Below, piece by piece: positions 26,301 to 35,331 of a DNA stretch of 64,000 bases. The notes under the pieces are model-generated. The model was not told where the DNA came from. It did no database searches and saw nothing but the letters and a program-made list of their open reading frames with translations. This DNA is from DATBJJ01 sp963750915. GTDB taxonomy: Bacteria; Acidobacteriota; Vicinamibacteria; Vicinamibacterales; 2-12-FULL-66-21. Each line of letters opens with the position of its first letter. The stretch's first letter is position 1. The stretch spans positions 124,001-188,000 of the forward strand of contig CAVVSF010000007.1 in NCBI GenBank assembly GCA_963750915.1. The letters run 5' to 3'. The position numbers and the translations under genes were made by a program.

Positions 26301-27116
26301 CTGGACGACGTGCACAAGCTCGTGCGCCAGGCAGAACGAGGGCTGCGGACGGTCGGCGGCGCCGAACCAGATGTGGTTTCCATACGTGAACGCGCGCGCG
26401 TGAAGATCGTCGGCCACCCGCTCGGCGTCGCCGCCGGTGTGCACGCGCACCGACCCGAGATCGTAGCCGAAGCGGCTCTCGTAAAAGCTACGGGTGGAAT
26501 CGGACAGGGGAACGCCGCCGTTCGTCAGCGCCGCAGGTTGGATTGAGGACGACGACGGCGGAGCGTGCGCAACGCGGCTGTCGTCAGGAGACGACTGCAC
26601 TTCGACGCCGTTCTGTTCTTCGTCTCGGACAGCGGCTGGCGTCAGGCGCTGGATGCGGTCCTCTTCACACTTCTTGCAGATGCGTTGCGCCTCGGGCTCG
26701 ACGCGATGGAGAATCGGCGGCGATGGATCCGCCATCCGCATGACGCGATGCGCGAGCCGATCCGCTTCCTGCTCGTAGACGTCGCCCGGTTCGTTCAGGG
26801 TTACCTGGCGCTGTACGCTAGGCCGTGGAAGTCGGCTCACGGTCGTCGCGCTGATCCGGCTGAAGTCGTGTCGCGCCTCTTCGTCCAGGCGCGGGAGAGG
26901 AGACAGCGCGCGCGCGATGTCCGGTGGAGCTGCAGGGAATCCGGGCGAAATGGCGGCGCGCTGAAATGGATCGCCTGTTTCGCGTTGGCAGGATTGGCAT
27001 TCGCCGGCGCCGCTGTGCTGGCCGCAGGCGCACGTACGCTGCAGAGTCCAAGTCGCCGTAGGCGTCATTGGCCCAGGGGTCGCGGTTACGCGTGACGCGA
27101 GGGTTGTCCTGGACAT
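23322..27116 (-). CDS. Large DUF4157 eCIS cargo protein
   Basis: 1264 residues. Leader CACGQHSGAGECQSC near 30-44, then LNEPGDVYEQEADRLAHRVM, then DUF4157 (SRFGYDLGSVRVHTG to LAHELVHVVQQ, about 212-275). The middle (about 300-560) is an unrecognised globular region starting VYWIGREFRSRKEN. Residues 720-1000 are mostly helical with a long amphipathic stretch. A Ser/Gly-rich linker with a run of nine Gly precedes a C-terminal basic domain (about 1150-1264) ending MRVKKATKKKQGTRK. It stands opposite the coiled-coil gene at 27317. Function of the toxin-like region unknown. Confidence 0.82.
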   Translation of the reverse strand: MSRTTLASRVTATPGPMTPTATWTLQRTCACGQHSGAGECQSCQRETGDPFQRAAISPGFPAAPPDIARALSPLPRLDEEARHDFSRISATTVSRLPRPSVQRQVTLNEPGDVYEQEADRLAHRVMRMADPSPPILHRVEPEAQRICKKCEEDRIQRLTPAAVRDEEQNGVEVQSSPDDSRVAHAPPSSSSIQPAALTNGGVPLSDSTRSFYESRFGYDLGSVRVHTGGDAERVADDLHARAFTYGNHIWFGAADRPQPSFCLAHELVHVVQQSSPPRASSDGSSEESIVRAQPHASRAPVGLVQRQEVYWIGREFRSRKENTGKAIQGEIYASRTGQNDVIEEVRIPNAARKKKSSESEAGSHVKFGFADLYRAEDRRVIGVYFDSKGDPQRVPVKGGFIGSPVFEGGTIANTAEGPSWVRVGEIKPASDGMIRAGQAQVASYLEGIRFARDGTNRWAAQNQVAQWPLSNSDIRAMTDEDFELPADYASNTAPTGTGYELLLVEWSDESATPRQVLDPRETLGEPVQGRMFVRSFGGGVWAYNFEPTNLDEMLADPATQRRLSQEQTQAIEFAQALQDNVVAPIEGPAVQAMGLRKSDARPPTAIVRQRATPQVQRARKEAPRLRDTFQLERVIEARGQLRSRFTKEKDTKPFQRVRGIGLMYEAEARAQKAGVKLRNKLPDESQFAIKLKTRPAGKPGGAKGGAKGGAKPGTTSQPRSTLFRWFEIWTHPAINTLARLRKVFGSTFVAVGTKIRTLKERISTKLSQTFDSHAGSNARGTSYGAVALRAIARALKSIGGIIIPQTLRIVVESLVEGMKTKLRQLIPLDVESLGRAVANDFSEFKVIQEKIASLQQTLETTVGTLIDGLRDKLAGIKDVISLASKIATSVKWAVRAIQCGTPPGWGCLKLLLSSLTAYIAEKVLARCSLQREVACATAGLDFVKTGIPKALASAITGTFNDVVGRIDSRLAPLFAEITEVPFLNCSEIGCEGGRAEIDLAFDRLQMAMERKHGPLAAAWLMDSFLEMARLSGKDEADPLTAAEVDTLTDLLVKHNVTPGEMQMIVLQAREQVAQGKPLQKVTPQELIDEVERQRQLLTGGDTSTDGQRTGDAPSGGAGQGGTGSSGGGGGGGGVGTEGATEEGDGLSTVEAKRVKFDGKIGSKLSRTRIIVEDPDPAVHASGKELKVSLLGLIDGESVKRVTDVPVKIGKHERDKSGVIVPYVLQQGVCIKHAFDDVPTFCLENGMTVKMRVKKATKKKQGTRK

Positions 27117-27211
27117 GTCTACCGGCTATCCAACTCGTCCATTTCGATTCTTAGCGACGACTCCTGCGTCGATTGGTGTTCGCTCACGCCGTCTTTGTCG
27201 TTATCTATTCG

Positions 27212-27240
27212 TTGACCTCGCATTGCGGCGCGGCTAATCT
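27212..27240 (+). promoter_or_regulatory. Possible sigma70-type promoter for the coiled-coil gene
   Basis: TTGACC and TAATCT are separated by exactly 17 bases, 77 bases before the ATG at 27317. The -10 match is weak. Confidence 0.3.
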
Positions 27241-27316
27241 AAGGGCCCCACGCGCGAGGTGACATCGCCTACACGGCACACCACTGCGACCTGCAAGACA
27301 TCGAAAGGAGCGCAAC

Positions 27317-28198
27317 ATGGCGGAGCAAGACTACGCGACACCGACGACCAAACCCGCCACGACTCGGCCGGCTACCACCGCATCGGGGCCCGAGGAAGAG
27401 CTCAAGAAACTGAAAGAAGCGCTCGGCAAGGATCAACGCGACGCCGATCGCCTCAAGAAGCGCATCGACGAGAGTCAAGCGCGCATCAAGGAGTACGAGA
27501 AGGCGGTCGCCGAAACCGGCCAGGTGACCGGCGGCTTCACTACCGCGATGCAGGCGGTGGCCGAGGACAAGACAGCCATCGCGGACTTCCTCAAGACCGA
27601 TTTTGTCGAGCTCGAGAAGAGCGACGAGATCAAGGCGAAGAAAGCGGAAATCGACGCGCGCATCAAGGAGATCGACAGCGCGATCGAGGCGAAAGATGCC
27701 GACGTCAACGTGCTCGGGCAGAAACTGCAGGAGGAGAAAGCGGCGCAGAACGCGGCCGCCGACGATCACGCAGCCAAGAAGAAAGCGCTCGACGCGCTGA
27801 AGGATCGCGGCAAGGCCGTGGCGGATCAGTTCGCGAAGATGAAGAAGCTGCGCCAGCGGATGGACGGTGAGGGCGCCTCCAAACCGCTGGTCAAGTACGC
27901 GCTGGCGCTCGAGTTGAAGCGCGTGTGGGACGAGACGACGCCGCTCTTCGTTTCGAAGGAACAGCTCGAAGCGGATTACTACGCGGCGGCCGAAGCGGCG
28001 CGGGCGGCGGCGGCACAGCTCGCGGACGGGGCCGAGAAACAGAAGGCGCTGCAATCCGCGCTCGACGGCTCGCGCAAAGAGCTCGAGGCGCGGCGCGCCA
28101 GCCGGCTCGACGACGTCGTCAATCGCATGGTCGAGCTGAGCCTGCGCAGCGCGGCAGCATCTGCCGCCGTTGCAGCTGCCGGACGCGGCGCAGCGTAG
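27317..28198 (+). CDS. Coiled-coil protein beside the eCIS operon
   Basis: A 293-residue Lys/Glu/Ala-rich protein. After a Thr/Pro-rich N-terminus (TTKPATTRPATTASG) it is almost wholly heptad-like helix (about 25-170 and 205-293), with IDARIKEIDSAIEAKDADVN as a clear coiled-coil segment. AAGGAG lies in front of the ATG. No domain recognised. It is convergent with the last eCIS gene. It could be a structural ruler, scaffold or cargo-binding protein; there is no direct evidence. Confidence 0.75.
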   Translation: MAEQDYATPTTKPATTRPATTASGPEEELKKLKEALGKDQRDADRLKKRIDESQARIKEYEKAVAETGQVTGGFTTAMQAVAEDKTAIADFLKTDFVELEKSDEIKAKKAEIDARIKEIDSAIEAKDADVNVLGQKLQEEKAAQNAAADDHAAKKKALDALKDRGKAVADQFAKMKKLRQRMDGEGASKPLVKYALALELKRVWDETTPLFVSKEQLEADYYAAAEAARAAAAQLADGAEKQKALQSALDGSRKELEARRASRLDDVVNRMVELSLRSAAASAAVAAAGRGAA

Positions 28199-28208
28199 TC
28201 GCATCGCG

Positions 28209-29669
28209 CTACCTCGTGACTGCTTTGCTCGGGACCTGGAACTCGCGTCGGCACTGACTGACGACACCTAGCTCGCCGTTGGCGACTTCGAGAATCGCCA
28301 ACGGCGCGTAATGGTGCTCGACTCCGTGCGGCGGCTGCGCGATCGGCTGGCCGTCCCGCTCCGGCCAGTCGATGATCCCGCCGGTTGCCACGCGCGCGGG
28401 GCCGAGCCAATAGTCGCCGGAACGGAACACCACCGGACCTTCAGGATCGTCCGGCGGCTGGAATTGCACTTCCAGTCCGTCCTCGAGGTGCATCCATTCG
28501 CCAAGCACGATCACAGCAGCGCCTTCGTCCAGACGCAGGCCGCGCTCCTGCGTGTTTCCGGCGCGTTGATCCCATCGCCGCATGTACGGATGCAGCGACG
28601 CGTCCCTGCCGATGTCATCGTCGCCGCTCGTTCGCTCGTCGAGTGTGACCTCGCGTGAATACGTATCCACGCCCATGACCCGGCGCAGCGGACCGGCTTC
28701 GCCAGGGAGCACCGAATCGTCGCGCAGCTCGACCCAGTGGCCCTCCCCGAGCCCGAACCGGCTGTCCTGGCGCAGGCCCTTGACGATCGCGACGTTGCCG
28801 TTCAGGTTCTCGATCGCGAACACGGCGCTGCCGTTGACGCGCGAATACTTGAACGTCGGCGCACCGCCCTCGCCAGACTCCAGCGCCGCCTTGCCCTTTC
28901 CCCTACCTTTCTTACCTGCATCACACACGCCGCCGCGATGGATCTCGACGCGATACAACTGGTTCTCGATGCCGCGATACTTCGAATCGGGCGACACGTT
29001 GCAGGCGCTGGCGGCGCCGGGCGGCTCGGCACGGAACCGCATCCAGCCGCGATGCGGCGACTGCCAGCGCGCGACGAGCTCGCGCCACGTCGGCTTGATG
29101 TCGTCGCACGCGAGGCCGGTGGTTTCGATCGGCATCGTGCGCACGACCCACGACTGCCGCGCCCGAATCGCCGTCTCGAAGCCGAGCGCGATCTCCACGA
29201 GCGTCTCATCCTGAACCGAGAACACGCTCTGCTCGACGACGTCGAGATACGCCAGATACTTGGCGTGGTTCGTCATCGTCGGCTTCTCGCCGGACGGTCG
29301 GCGGCAATGCGGCTGCATCATGTACGGCACGTCGGCGCAGTTGTCGCACAGGATTCCGTCCACGTAGTAGTGGCCGCTGCCGATGATGAAGTCCGCCGCA
29401 TCCTTGAGGAAGCGCTGCAGCAGATCGCGCTTGTCGTCGGCCTGCGGCGACGTGCGCAGCCACTCGCGGGTCATGATCGCGAAGCCGCAGTTGCCTGCCG
29501 GTCCACCGGACGGTCCAACGAGATCCTTCATCATCGTCCGCGCCAGGTACAGCAGGATCGCGACCTGTTCGTTCCAGTCGGCCTCGAGCTGCACCCGCCC
29601 CTGTTGCATGAGCACGCGAGTGCGCTGCTTGAGTGCGTCGAACGTGACCCGTGCGAAATCGCCGTACAT
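28209..29669 (-). CDS. DUF6519 eCIS-associated protein
   Basis: 486 residues starting YGDFARVTFDALKQRTRVLM, then QQGRVQLEADWNEQ, the signature of DUF6519 proteins found at the ends of eCIS and phage-tail-like operons. Paired cysteines occur (ILCDNCAD, MMQPHC). The C-terminal half is beta-rich (GEWMHLEDGLEVQF). Likely a baseplate-attached or fibre-like component. It is the last gene of the structural operon, 8 bases after the previous stop. Confidence 0.8.
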   Translation of the reverse strand: MYGDFARVTFDALKQRTRVLMQQGRVQLEADWNEQVAILLYLARTMMKDLVGPSGGPAGNCGFAIMTREWLRTSPQADDKRDLLQRFLKDAADFIIGSGHYYVDGILCDNCADVPYMMQPHCRRPSGEKPTMTNHAKYLAYLDVVEQSVFSVQDETLVEIALGFETAIRARQSWVVRTMPIETTGLACDDIKPTWRELVARWQSPHRGWMRFRAEPPGAASACNVSPDSKYRGIENQLYRVEIHRGGVCDAGKKGRGKGKAALESGEGGAPTFKYSRVNGSAVFAIENLNGNVAIVKGLRQDSRFGLGEGHWVELRDDSVLPGEAGPLRRVMGVDTYSREVTLDERTSGDDDIGRDASLHPYMRRWDQRAGNTQERGLRLDEGAAVIVLGEWMHLEDGLEVQFQPPDDPEGPVVFRSGDYWLGPARVATGGIIDWPERDGQPIAQPPHGVEHHYAPLAILEVANGELGVVSQCRREFQVPSKAVTR

Positions 29670-29677
29670 GTCTCCTC

Positions 29678-32029
29678 CTAGCTGGCGAAGATGATCTCGA
29701 CGTCCACGCCGGCCGGCACGTACTCAGTCAGGCGGGTGCGAAGGTTGGCGGTGCGCTGCGGTTGATACAGATCGTGGAACACGCCCATCTCCGAGCGGTC
29801 GTCGGCTCCCTGCGAGATGTTCGCCGGACAGCGCTCGGCGAGCTGGCAGTAGCCGGGCGAACCGTAGCGGCGGCTCGTGAACCGCGGCCGCACCCGGCGT
29901 TCGATGCGCGTCTTCGCCGCGCCAGTGGCGGGGCCGACTGCCGTCTCTGGCTGACAGCGGTACCGGCGCGGTGTCCGCGAACCTGGGTCGACGTAACAGA
30001 ATCGGATACACCCCCGCTGCCGCCGGGCGACCGTGACTTCGCCGTCGAAGATCGCGTTCTCCCCCAGATCGATCTCATGCACGAGCACGCGACCGATGAT
30101 GGTCGAGCGGCGAACAGAGAGGCGCGCGTGTCCGACCCGGTCGCCAGGAGCGCCGATCGCTTCGAGCTTCGAGTCCGTGGCATCGACAACGCTGTCGGCC
30201 ACGTCGATCCGCACCGGCTCGAACCCACCGCCGGTTTCATTGATCTGAATCGATCCGACGATGCTGTGCTCGACGATGAGATGCGCATCCGAGTTCGTGA
30301 GTGAGATGCTCGGCTCCGCTGGACGCTCGGGATCGCAGTTGTGGCGCAACGCCCAGCCCGGCACGAGCGTGCAGTGCCGGATCACGATTTGACGCTCGCA
30401 TCCCACGGCTGGCGGCGGCGGGAGTGACGTGCCGCCGTCGGGCGGCGTCTCGTAGGTGGGGGGGGCCTCGGACGTGGGCGGCGACTTCGCGTACGTCGGC
30501 GATGACTTGGCCGTGGCCGAGTCGTATGTCGGCGGCGGCGGATTCGCCGCGCTGATTTCGATGCCGCGTCCGGAAATCAGCAGGCCGTCGAGAATGCACC
30601 GGCTCGCGTCGCCGAGCACGATCGAGAGATCGTCCTGACGCGCGGCGCGCCAGTCGACTTGGCGGATCACCGGCCGGGCACCGGTTGCCGCACGGATCTC
30701 GAGTATCTGATTCGCGGCGACCGCTATCTCGAGCCGCGGCTCCTCGTAGACTTCGCTGTCAGCGATCTCGATGATCGCGTCTGCGATGTCCTGACGCTGC
30801 CCGGCCGCGGCGAGCGCCTCGGTGATGGTCTCGAAATCGGCACCGCCGCGCTTGGCGACGCGAAAGAACTGCGCCACGCGGATCTCGCGATCGTCTGGCG
30901 GCTTCTTCCCCGGCACCACTACCGGTCGCACGCCGCTCCGCAGCGTCCGCTCGTACTCACCGCCGCCGATCTCCGCGCTGAACGCATACCGGTACGACAC
31001 CCACACGCCGTCGCGCGGCGCGCAATCGGCCGCGAACACGATGCGGCCGAGCACCGGGTCAACCGCGACGCCGTCGTGATCGGGCGTGTAGCGCCACTCG
31101 CTGAGATCGGCCGGCACGATCCGCTCGCGCGGAATCAGATCGAAGCCGCTGCCGTCGCCGCGCGGCAGCCAGAGCGCGAGGCTCTTGCAGTCGCCGTAGT
31201 GCGCGGCCGAGGCCAGCCGCGGATTGTCACGGTCCTCGAACATCCGGCGCCGCAGCGGAATCGGCAGGTTTTCTTCGCCGGCAATCGCCGTCGGATCCGT
31301 TTCCGGCACGGCGCGGGAATAGAGCTGCGTGTCGTTGCCCAGAATGCTGAACGTGTAGCAGCTGTCCCCGGCGCGCTCTTCGACGAGATACGCCGGACTG
31401 CGCGTGATCCGATAGACACGGAGACGCCACACGAACAGGCCGATGTTGCTGATGCCATAACGGCCCGCCGTCCGCCCGGAAGAGATGCGCCGGACGTCGG
31501 CGAGATGCCCGAGACGATCGAACGGCGAGTGCGCGAGCGACAGGAGGTCGCCGTCGCGCATGTCCGCAAACTGCGCCGCCGGCGGCACTGGCCGATCGAT
31601 AGCGTCGGTCACGGCGACCAGACGGTCGAACTCGACGACACGGGCGGGCCAGCCGGCGACGTCGCTGGCGAGCAGCTCGAGCAGTGCCCCGGTGCCCTTC
31701 CGCCGGCGGTAGCCGATCGTGTTGGCGACGTCGAGGCGCGGGACGAGAATGCGTCCGAGCTCGCGACCGCGCTCGGTTACCAGATCTGACGTGTCGCCGA
31801 GTTCGTGCACCGGCGCATGCCCGATCAAATCGCCGATGTACGGCACGACCCAGTCCTCGCACGTTTCGATGAACCAGTTGTCGTAGGTGCGAGCGATGTC
31901 CGATTCGATCGCGGACACTTGCTCGGCAATGACGCGCAGAACCGCGCGGAGCGGGAACCCGCGCTCCTCGTCGCGCTGCCGGTGCACGACTGGCAGGAGC
32001 TTGTAGAGGCGGTCGCGATCGGCGCTCAT
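29678..32029 (-). CDS. eCIS baseplate-associated protein with beta-helix region
   Basis: 783 residues, starting MSADRDRLYKLLPVVHRQRD, like phage tail protein I-type N-termini in eCIS. Residues about 430-690 look like a right-handed beta-helix (ADAIIEIADSEVYEEPRLEI; RQIVIRHCTLVPGWALRHNC; AHLIVEHSIVGSIQI). A low-complexity insert repeating PPTYxSxxxSSPTY lies near 540-575. It could form the wedge tip or a receptor-binding element. Start overlaps the previous stop by ATGA. Confidence 0.8.
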   Translation of the reverse strand: MSADRDRLYKLLPVVHRQRDEERGFPLRAVLRVIAEQVSAIESDIARTYDNWFIETCEDWVVPYIGDLIGHAPVHELGDTSDLVTERGRELGRILVPRLDVANTIGYRRRKGTGALLELLASDVAGWPARVVEFDRLVAVTDAIDRPVPPAAQFADMRDGDLLSLAHSPFDRLGHLADVRRISSGRTAGRYGISNIGLFVWRLRVYRITRSPAYLVEERAGDSCYTFSILGNDTQLYSRAVPETDPTAIAGEENLPIPLRRRMFEDRDNPRLASAAHYGDCKSLALWLPRGDGSGFDLIPRERIVPADLSEWRYTPDHDGVAVDPVLGRIVFAADCAPRDGVWVSYRYAFSAEIGGGEYERTLRSGVRPVVVPGKKPPDDREIRVAQFFRVAKRGGADFETITEALAAAGQRQDIADAIIEIADSEVYEEPRLEIAVAANQILEIRAATGARPVIRQVDWRAARQDDLSIVLGDASRCILDGLLISGRGIEISAANPPPPTYDSATAKSSPTYAKSPPTSEAPPTYETPPDGGTSLPPPPAVGCERQIVIRHCTLVPGWALRHNCDPERPAEPSISLTNSDAHLIVEHSIVGSIQINETGGGFEPVRIDVADSVVDATDSKLEAIGAPGDRVGHARLSVRRSTIIGRVLVHEIDLGENAIFDGEVTVARRQRGCIRFCYVDPGSRTPRRYRCQPETAVGPATGAAKTRIERRVRPRFTSRRYGSPGYCQLAERCPANISQGADDRSEMGVFHDLYQPQRTANLRTRLTEYVPAGVDVEIIFAS

Positions 32030-35000
32030 TTCTTTGGTCCTCGCAGGATCAGGGCGTCCGGCACTTCGGGCGTGAGCATCACGAGCTGCGCCGGCTTGCC
32101 TGGTGCCGTCCCGGCGTCGACGCATGGTTTCAGGCGGAGCGTCGTCCCGAGGGTGTCGAGCTGCTCGAACGCCGGCCCCGCCACCGAACCGAGGACGTCG
32201 ACGTCGACGCAGGCGACGCCGGCCGTGGCCTGGATCACCGCGATGACCTCGCTGAGGAACACCGGCTGACCGAGCTCGCGGGCTTTGAAGCCGAACGCTT
32301 CGAGGAGCGCGCGGCGCACTGCCGGCTCGACGAATTCCCAGTGATAGTCGGGCTGCAGCGACACCGACGCGCTGATAATGAGGAGGCGGAGGTCGCGCGG
32401 CTCGATCAGCACCGGCTGCTGCGGATCGCCAAGCTCGCGCAACGCCTGCGTCAGCGCCCGATAGAGATCGGAGTTCTTGTCGATCGGAATATCGTCGGCG
32501 CCGGCAATCGTCAGCTGCACGACGCTACGCTGTCCATCCGAGCTTCGCACCGCCTTGGCTTTGCCGATTCCAGCGAACGCGCGGGCGAAGTCCTCGTAGT
32601 CCTGCACTGACACGAGCCGCCCCAGGCTCTTCAACGCAATCGGCACGTTCCGCCGCGCATCATCGCGCGACTCCGAATCGGCGCCGCCCGTCGCCGCCGC
32701 AGGGTTGGTGACGTCCTTGACGCCGAGCGGTCGGGTGACCAGCAGACTGACCTGCCCGGCCGCCACATTGCCTGGCTTGCCGATGCCGGACCGATAGATT
32801 GCGGTGACGTTCTCGAGCCCGGTTGGCAATCGGGCGCCGCGCCGACCGTCGCCGAACACGATGGTCGTCTGACCGCCATCGTCGGTGCGAACGAGGTAGT
32901 TGCGATCGGTCGGCCCGGCCTCCACGATCGATTGCGCTTCGTGCCAGGTTACCTGGTTCACCCGTACCTCGAGCGTCGACGCGACTCCGGAGGCATTGGA
33001 CGCAGCCCCGTAGGTCAGCGGCGGCTGCTTGAGCGTGAAGCGCTGAAGCGGCTTGCTGCCGTCGCCGCTGCCGAGGATCTCGTTCTTCGTCTCGCCGTGT
33101 GTCGCCTTGACGACGTTGCCGAGGACGTGCACGGTGTCGCGCTTGTAGCGGTGCGCGAGCCCGCTGGCGAGCAGCAGCGTCGATCGCGTCTTGCTGCCGG
33201 GAATCGGCTCGCCATCGGCCGCCTGCGATCCGTCCGCCGTCTGCCGCCGCTCGACGTCCTGCTTGACGCCCGCCAGCATCACGAGCTCCGCCGCGCGGAC
33301 GCCGCTCGTGAACGGCAGATCAGCGCGCTCGCCGGTCACGAACAGCCAGCGGCCGGACTGGAGGCCGTCGTACAGGCCCTGCAGCTCGATCTCGGCACCG
33401 CCGATCGGCTCCATGATCGGATCCTCGACAACCGTCTGCGGATCGTTCTGGCCGTACACGGTGACGTTGCGAAGAGCCGCCAACGTGTGGCCGTAGCCGG
33501 CGAGCCATTGGTCCTTCTGCCAGTCGTCGGACAGCCACGGCTCTTTGAGCGTCAATTGTGTGACGCGCGCGTTGATCCCGAACTGGGTATGCGACATGGT
33601 CGTAGCGGTCTCAACCTGCCGCGACTGCCACTGCACGCGATTGGTGCCTGCGTCGATGCGTTCGATGACGATCCAGCTGTCGGGAAGAATCTGGTCGTAG
33701 GTCGCCTCGAGCGTCAGCGTCCTGATCAGTCGCGCCTGCTCTGCCGCCGAGACCTCAGGCGATTCATCGACAATCGTGATCGCGCTCGCCTCGTGCGTCA
33801 TCGTGACCCGGCGCGATCCCGATCGATACGTCACCGATTGCCCCGGCTGCAGCACTTGCTCCGGGTCGGCAGCGCCGTCCTGCTCGATGACGACGGCGAC
33901 CTCGTCGGGCTGCTTGTCGTCATCCGTCGATCGCGGCGACAGGACGATGCGCCGCCGCTCGGCGGCGGCAGTCGCGGTTTTCTTGCGCTCGAGCACAATC
34001 TCGAGGGGCCCCTGGCCGCTGCGCTGCTCGGCGGTGACGTCGAAGTCCTCCACGCGTCCGACGTGACGCTCGCCTTCGCGCGTCAGGGCAGTGGACGTCA
34101 TTCGATCGCCGCGCCGGATGCCGACCTCGAGCCCGGCGCGCGACACCTTCATCACGGTGTCGGCGCGTCCGGTGCCAAGCCTGATGATCGTCGCGCGCGT
34201 CGATCCAAGGAGCCATTCTTCCGTGCCCTCGATCGCGCCGCTCTGCTTGTTGATGATTGGCTTGAGCGGCGCGTTGTGGCCGAAAAGCGCCGCCTTGACG
34301 CGCATCGCGTCAACACTGATCAACGCTGGCGGCGGCGTGAGCGTCGCGGAGCGCCAGGCGTCGTACAGCGTGTCCTTGAGCAGCGGGTTCGCGACCGCGA
34401 GCAGGCGCTTGCCCACGTCGGACGTTGGCGCAAACGTATGGTTGACATCGCGCGACATCTGCGCGCCGCTTGCCGGGCGGAGCGGCGGCTCGACGTTGAG
34501 GGCCGCGACCATCGTGATGAAGCTGCTCGATGTCAGCGTCCGGCCCTCGCTGTCGACTCGCTTGCCGGCGTCCGGCTGCAGGGTCACCTTCGTGTAGTTG
34601 CGCGCGGCGTCTGGTTCAGCAGCAGCCACGACGCGGCGGTAGGGAGGCTTCTCGTTCTCGTCCGCTGCGTTCTCGTCCGCTGCGTTCTCGTCGCTGGTAT
34701 CGAACTGCAGCAGCACGCGGTCGTTCGCCTTCAAGTTCGCGCTCGTGCCGTGGAGATGGATGGCCGTCGGATCGCCGGCGTGATCACGGGTGATGTCAGC
34801 CGGCCGGCTCCGGCGCGGCTCGAGATCGTTCCATGCCGCCCGCGCCTCGAGCGCCGCGGCCGTCTCGAACGGCTGCGGCAGCTGACCGGGACCGGGCAGG
34901 CTTTGCGCGCGCGACCCCGCGGGGATTTCGACGTCGTAGCCCTGCTCGAGCGTATAGGCGAGAAAGGTGCTCGCCGACACGCCGGGACGAAGCGCGTAGC

Positions 35001-35331
35001 CCACCAGGCGGCCGAGCTCGAGCACCAATCGACGCTCGGTCGCCGTCCTTAGATACCCTTCGTTCACAATCCGTTCTTGATAGAAGGTCAACACGTCGGC
35101 GACGGTTGCCCAGGCGTCGAGCAAGGCGATCGTGGCATCGTCCGGCGCTCTCGTCGTCAGCCCGTCCAATGCCGGGTCGCGGCCGATGGTGAGGGCGGCT
35201 TGCATGCTCTCGAGGAACGACGCGTGCGTCCCGATGCGATAGCGCAGAGTGTTCAACCGCGGACGATTGAACGTCGGCTCTGGCGTGGTCCGTGCTCCGT
35301 CGCAGCAGCCGCAGTTACAGGTCCCGGTCAT
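32026..35331 (-). CDS. Putative eCIS baseplate assembly protein (J-like, large)
   Basis: 1101 residues, comparable to Afp12-type baseplate wedge proteins. The N-terminus is Cys-rich (MTGTCNCGCCDG). TIALLDAWATVADVLTFYQE and ERIVNEGYL are typical of putative baseplate assembly proteins; the C-terminal region (SVQDYEDFARAFAGIGKAKA; LLIISASVSLQPDYHWEF) is J-like. A DENAADENAADEN repeat sits near residue 215. It overlaps both neighbours by four bases. Confidence 0.88.
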   Translation of the reverse strand: MTGTCNCGCCDGARTTPEPTFNRPRLNTLRYRIGTHASFLESMQAALTIGRDPALDGLTTRAPDDATIALLDAWATVADVLTFYQERIVNEGYLRTATERRLVLELGRLVGYALRPGVSASTFLAYTLEQGYDVEIPAGSRAQSLPGPGQLPQPFETAAALEARAAWNDLEPRRSRPADITRDHAGDPTAIHLHGTSANLKANDRVLLQFDTSDENAADENAADENEKPPYRRVVAAAEPDAARNYTKVTLQPDAGKRVDSEGRTLTSSSFITMVAALNVEPPLRPASGAQMSRDVNHTFAPTSDVGKRLLAVANPLLKDTLYDAWRSATLTPPPALISVDAMRVKAALFGHNAPLKPIINKQSGAIEGTEEWLLGSTRATIIRLGTGRADTVMKVSRAGLEVGIRRGDRMTSTALTREGERHVGRVEDFDVTAEQRSGQGPLEIVLERKKTATAAAERRRIVLSPRSTDDDKQPDEVAVVIEQDGAADPEQVLQPGQSVTYRSGSRRVTMTHEASAITIVDESPEVSAAEQARLIRTLTLEATYDQILPDSWIVIERIDAGTNRVQWQSRQVETATTMSHTQFGINARVTQLTLKEPWLSDDWQKDQWLAGYGHTLAALRNVTVYGQNDPQTVVEDPIMEPIGGAEIELQGLYDGLQSGRWLFVTGERADLPFTSGVRAAELVMLAGVKQDVERRQTADGSQAADGEPIPGSKTRSTLLLASGLAHRYKRDTVHVLGNVVKATHGETKNEILGSGDGSKPLQRFTLKQPPLTYGAASNASGVASTLEVRVNQVTWHEAQSIVEAGPTDRNYLVRTDDGGQTTIVFGDGRRGARLPTGLENVTAIYRSGIGKPGNVAAGQVSLLVTRPLGVKDVTNPAAATGGADSESRDDARRNVPIALKSLGRLVSVQDYEDFARAFAGIGKAKAVRSSDGQRSVVQLTIAGADDIPIDKNSDLYRALTQALRELGDPQQPVLIEPRDLRLLIISASVSLQPDYHWEFVEPAVRRALLEAFGFKARELGQPVFLSEVIAVIQATAGVACVDVDVLGSVAGPAFEQLDTLGTTLRLKPCVDAGTAPGKPAQLVMLTPEVPDALILRGPKK

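Noticed and set aside
34655..34705. Short tandem repeat in the baseplate gene as a mobile or CRISPR-like repeat
   Set aside because: It is an in-frame 15-base coding repeat (ENAAD units), without spacers.
32932..35052. 706-residue plus-strand open frame opposite the baseplate gene
   Set aside because: Arg/Leu/Asp-rich shadow of the conserved minus-strand gene.
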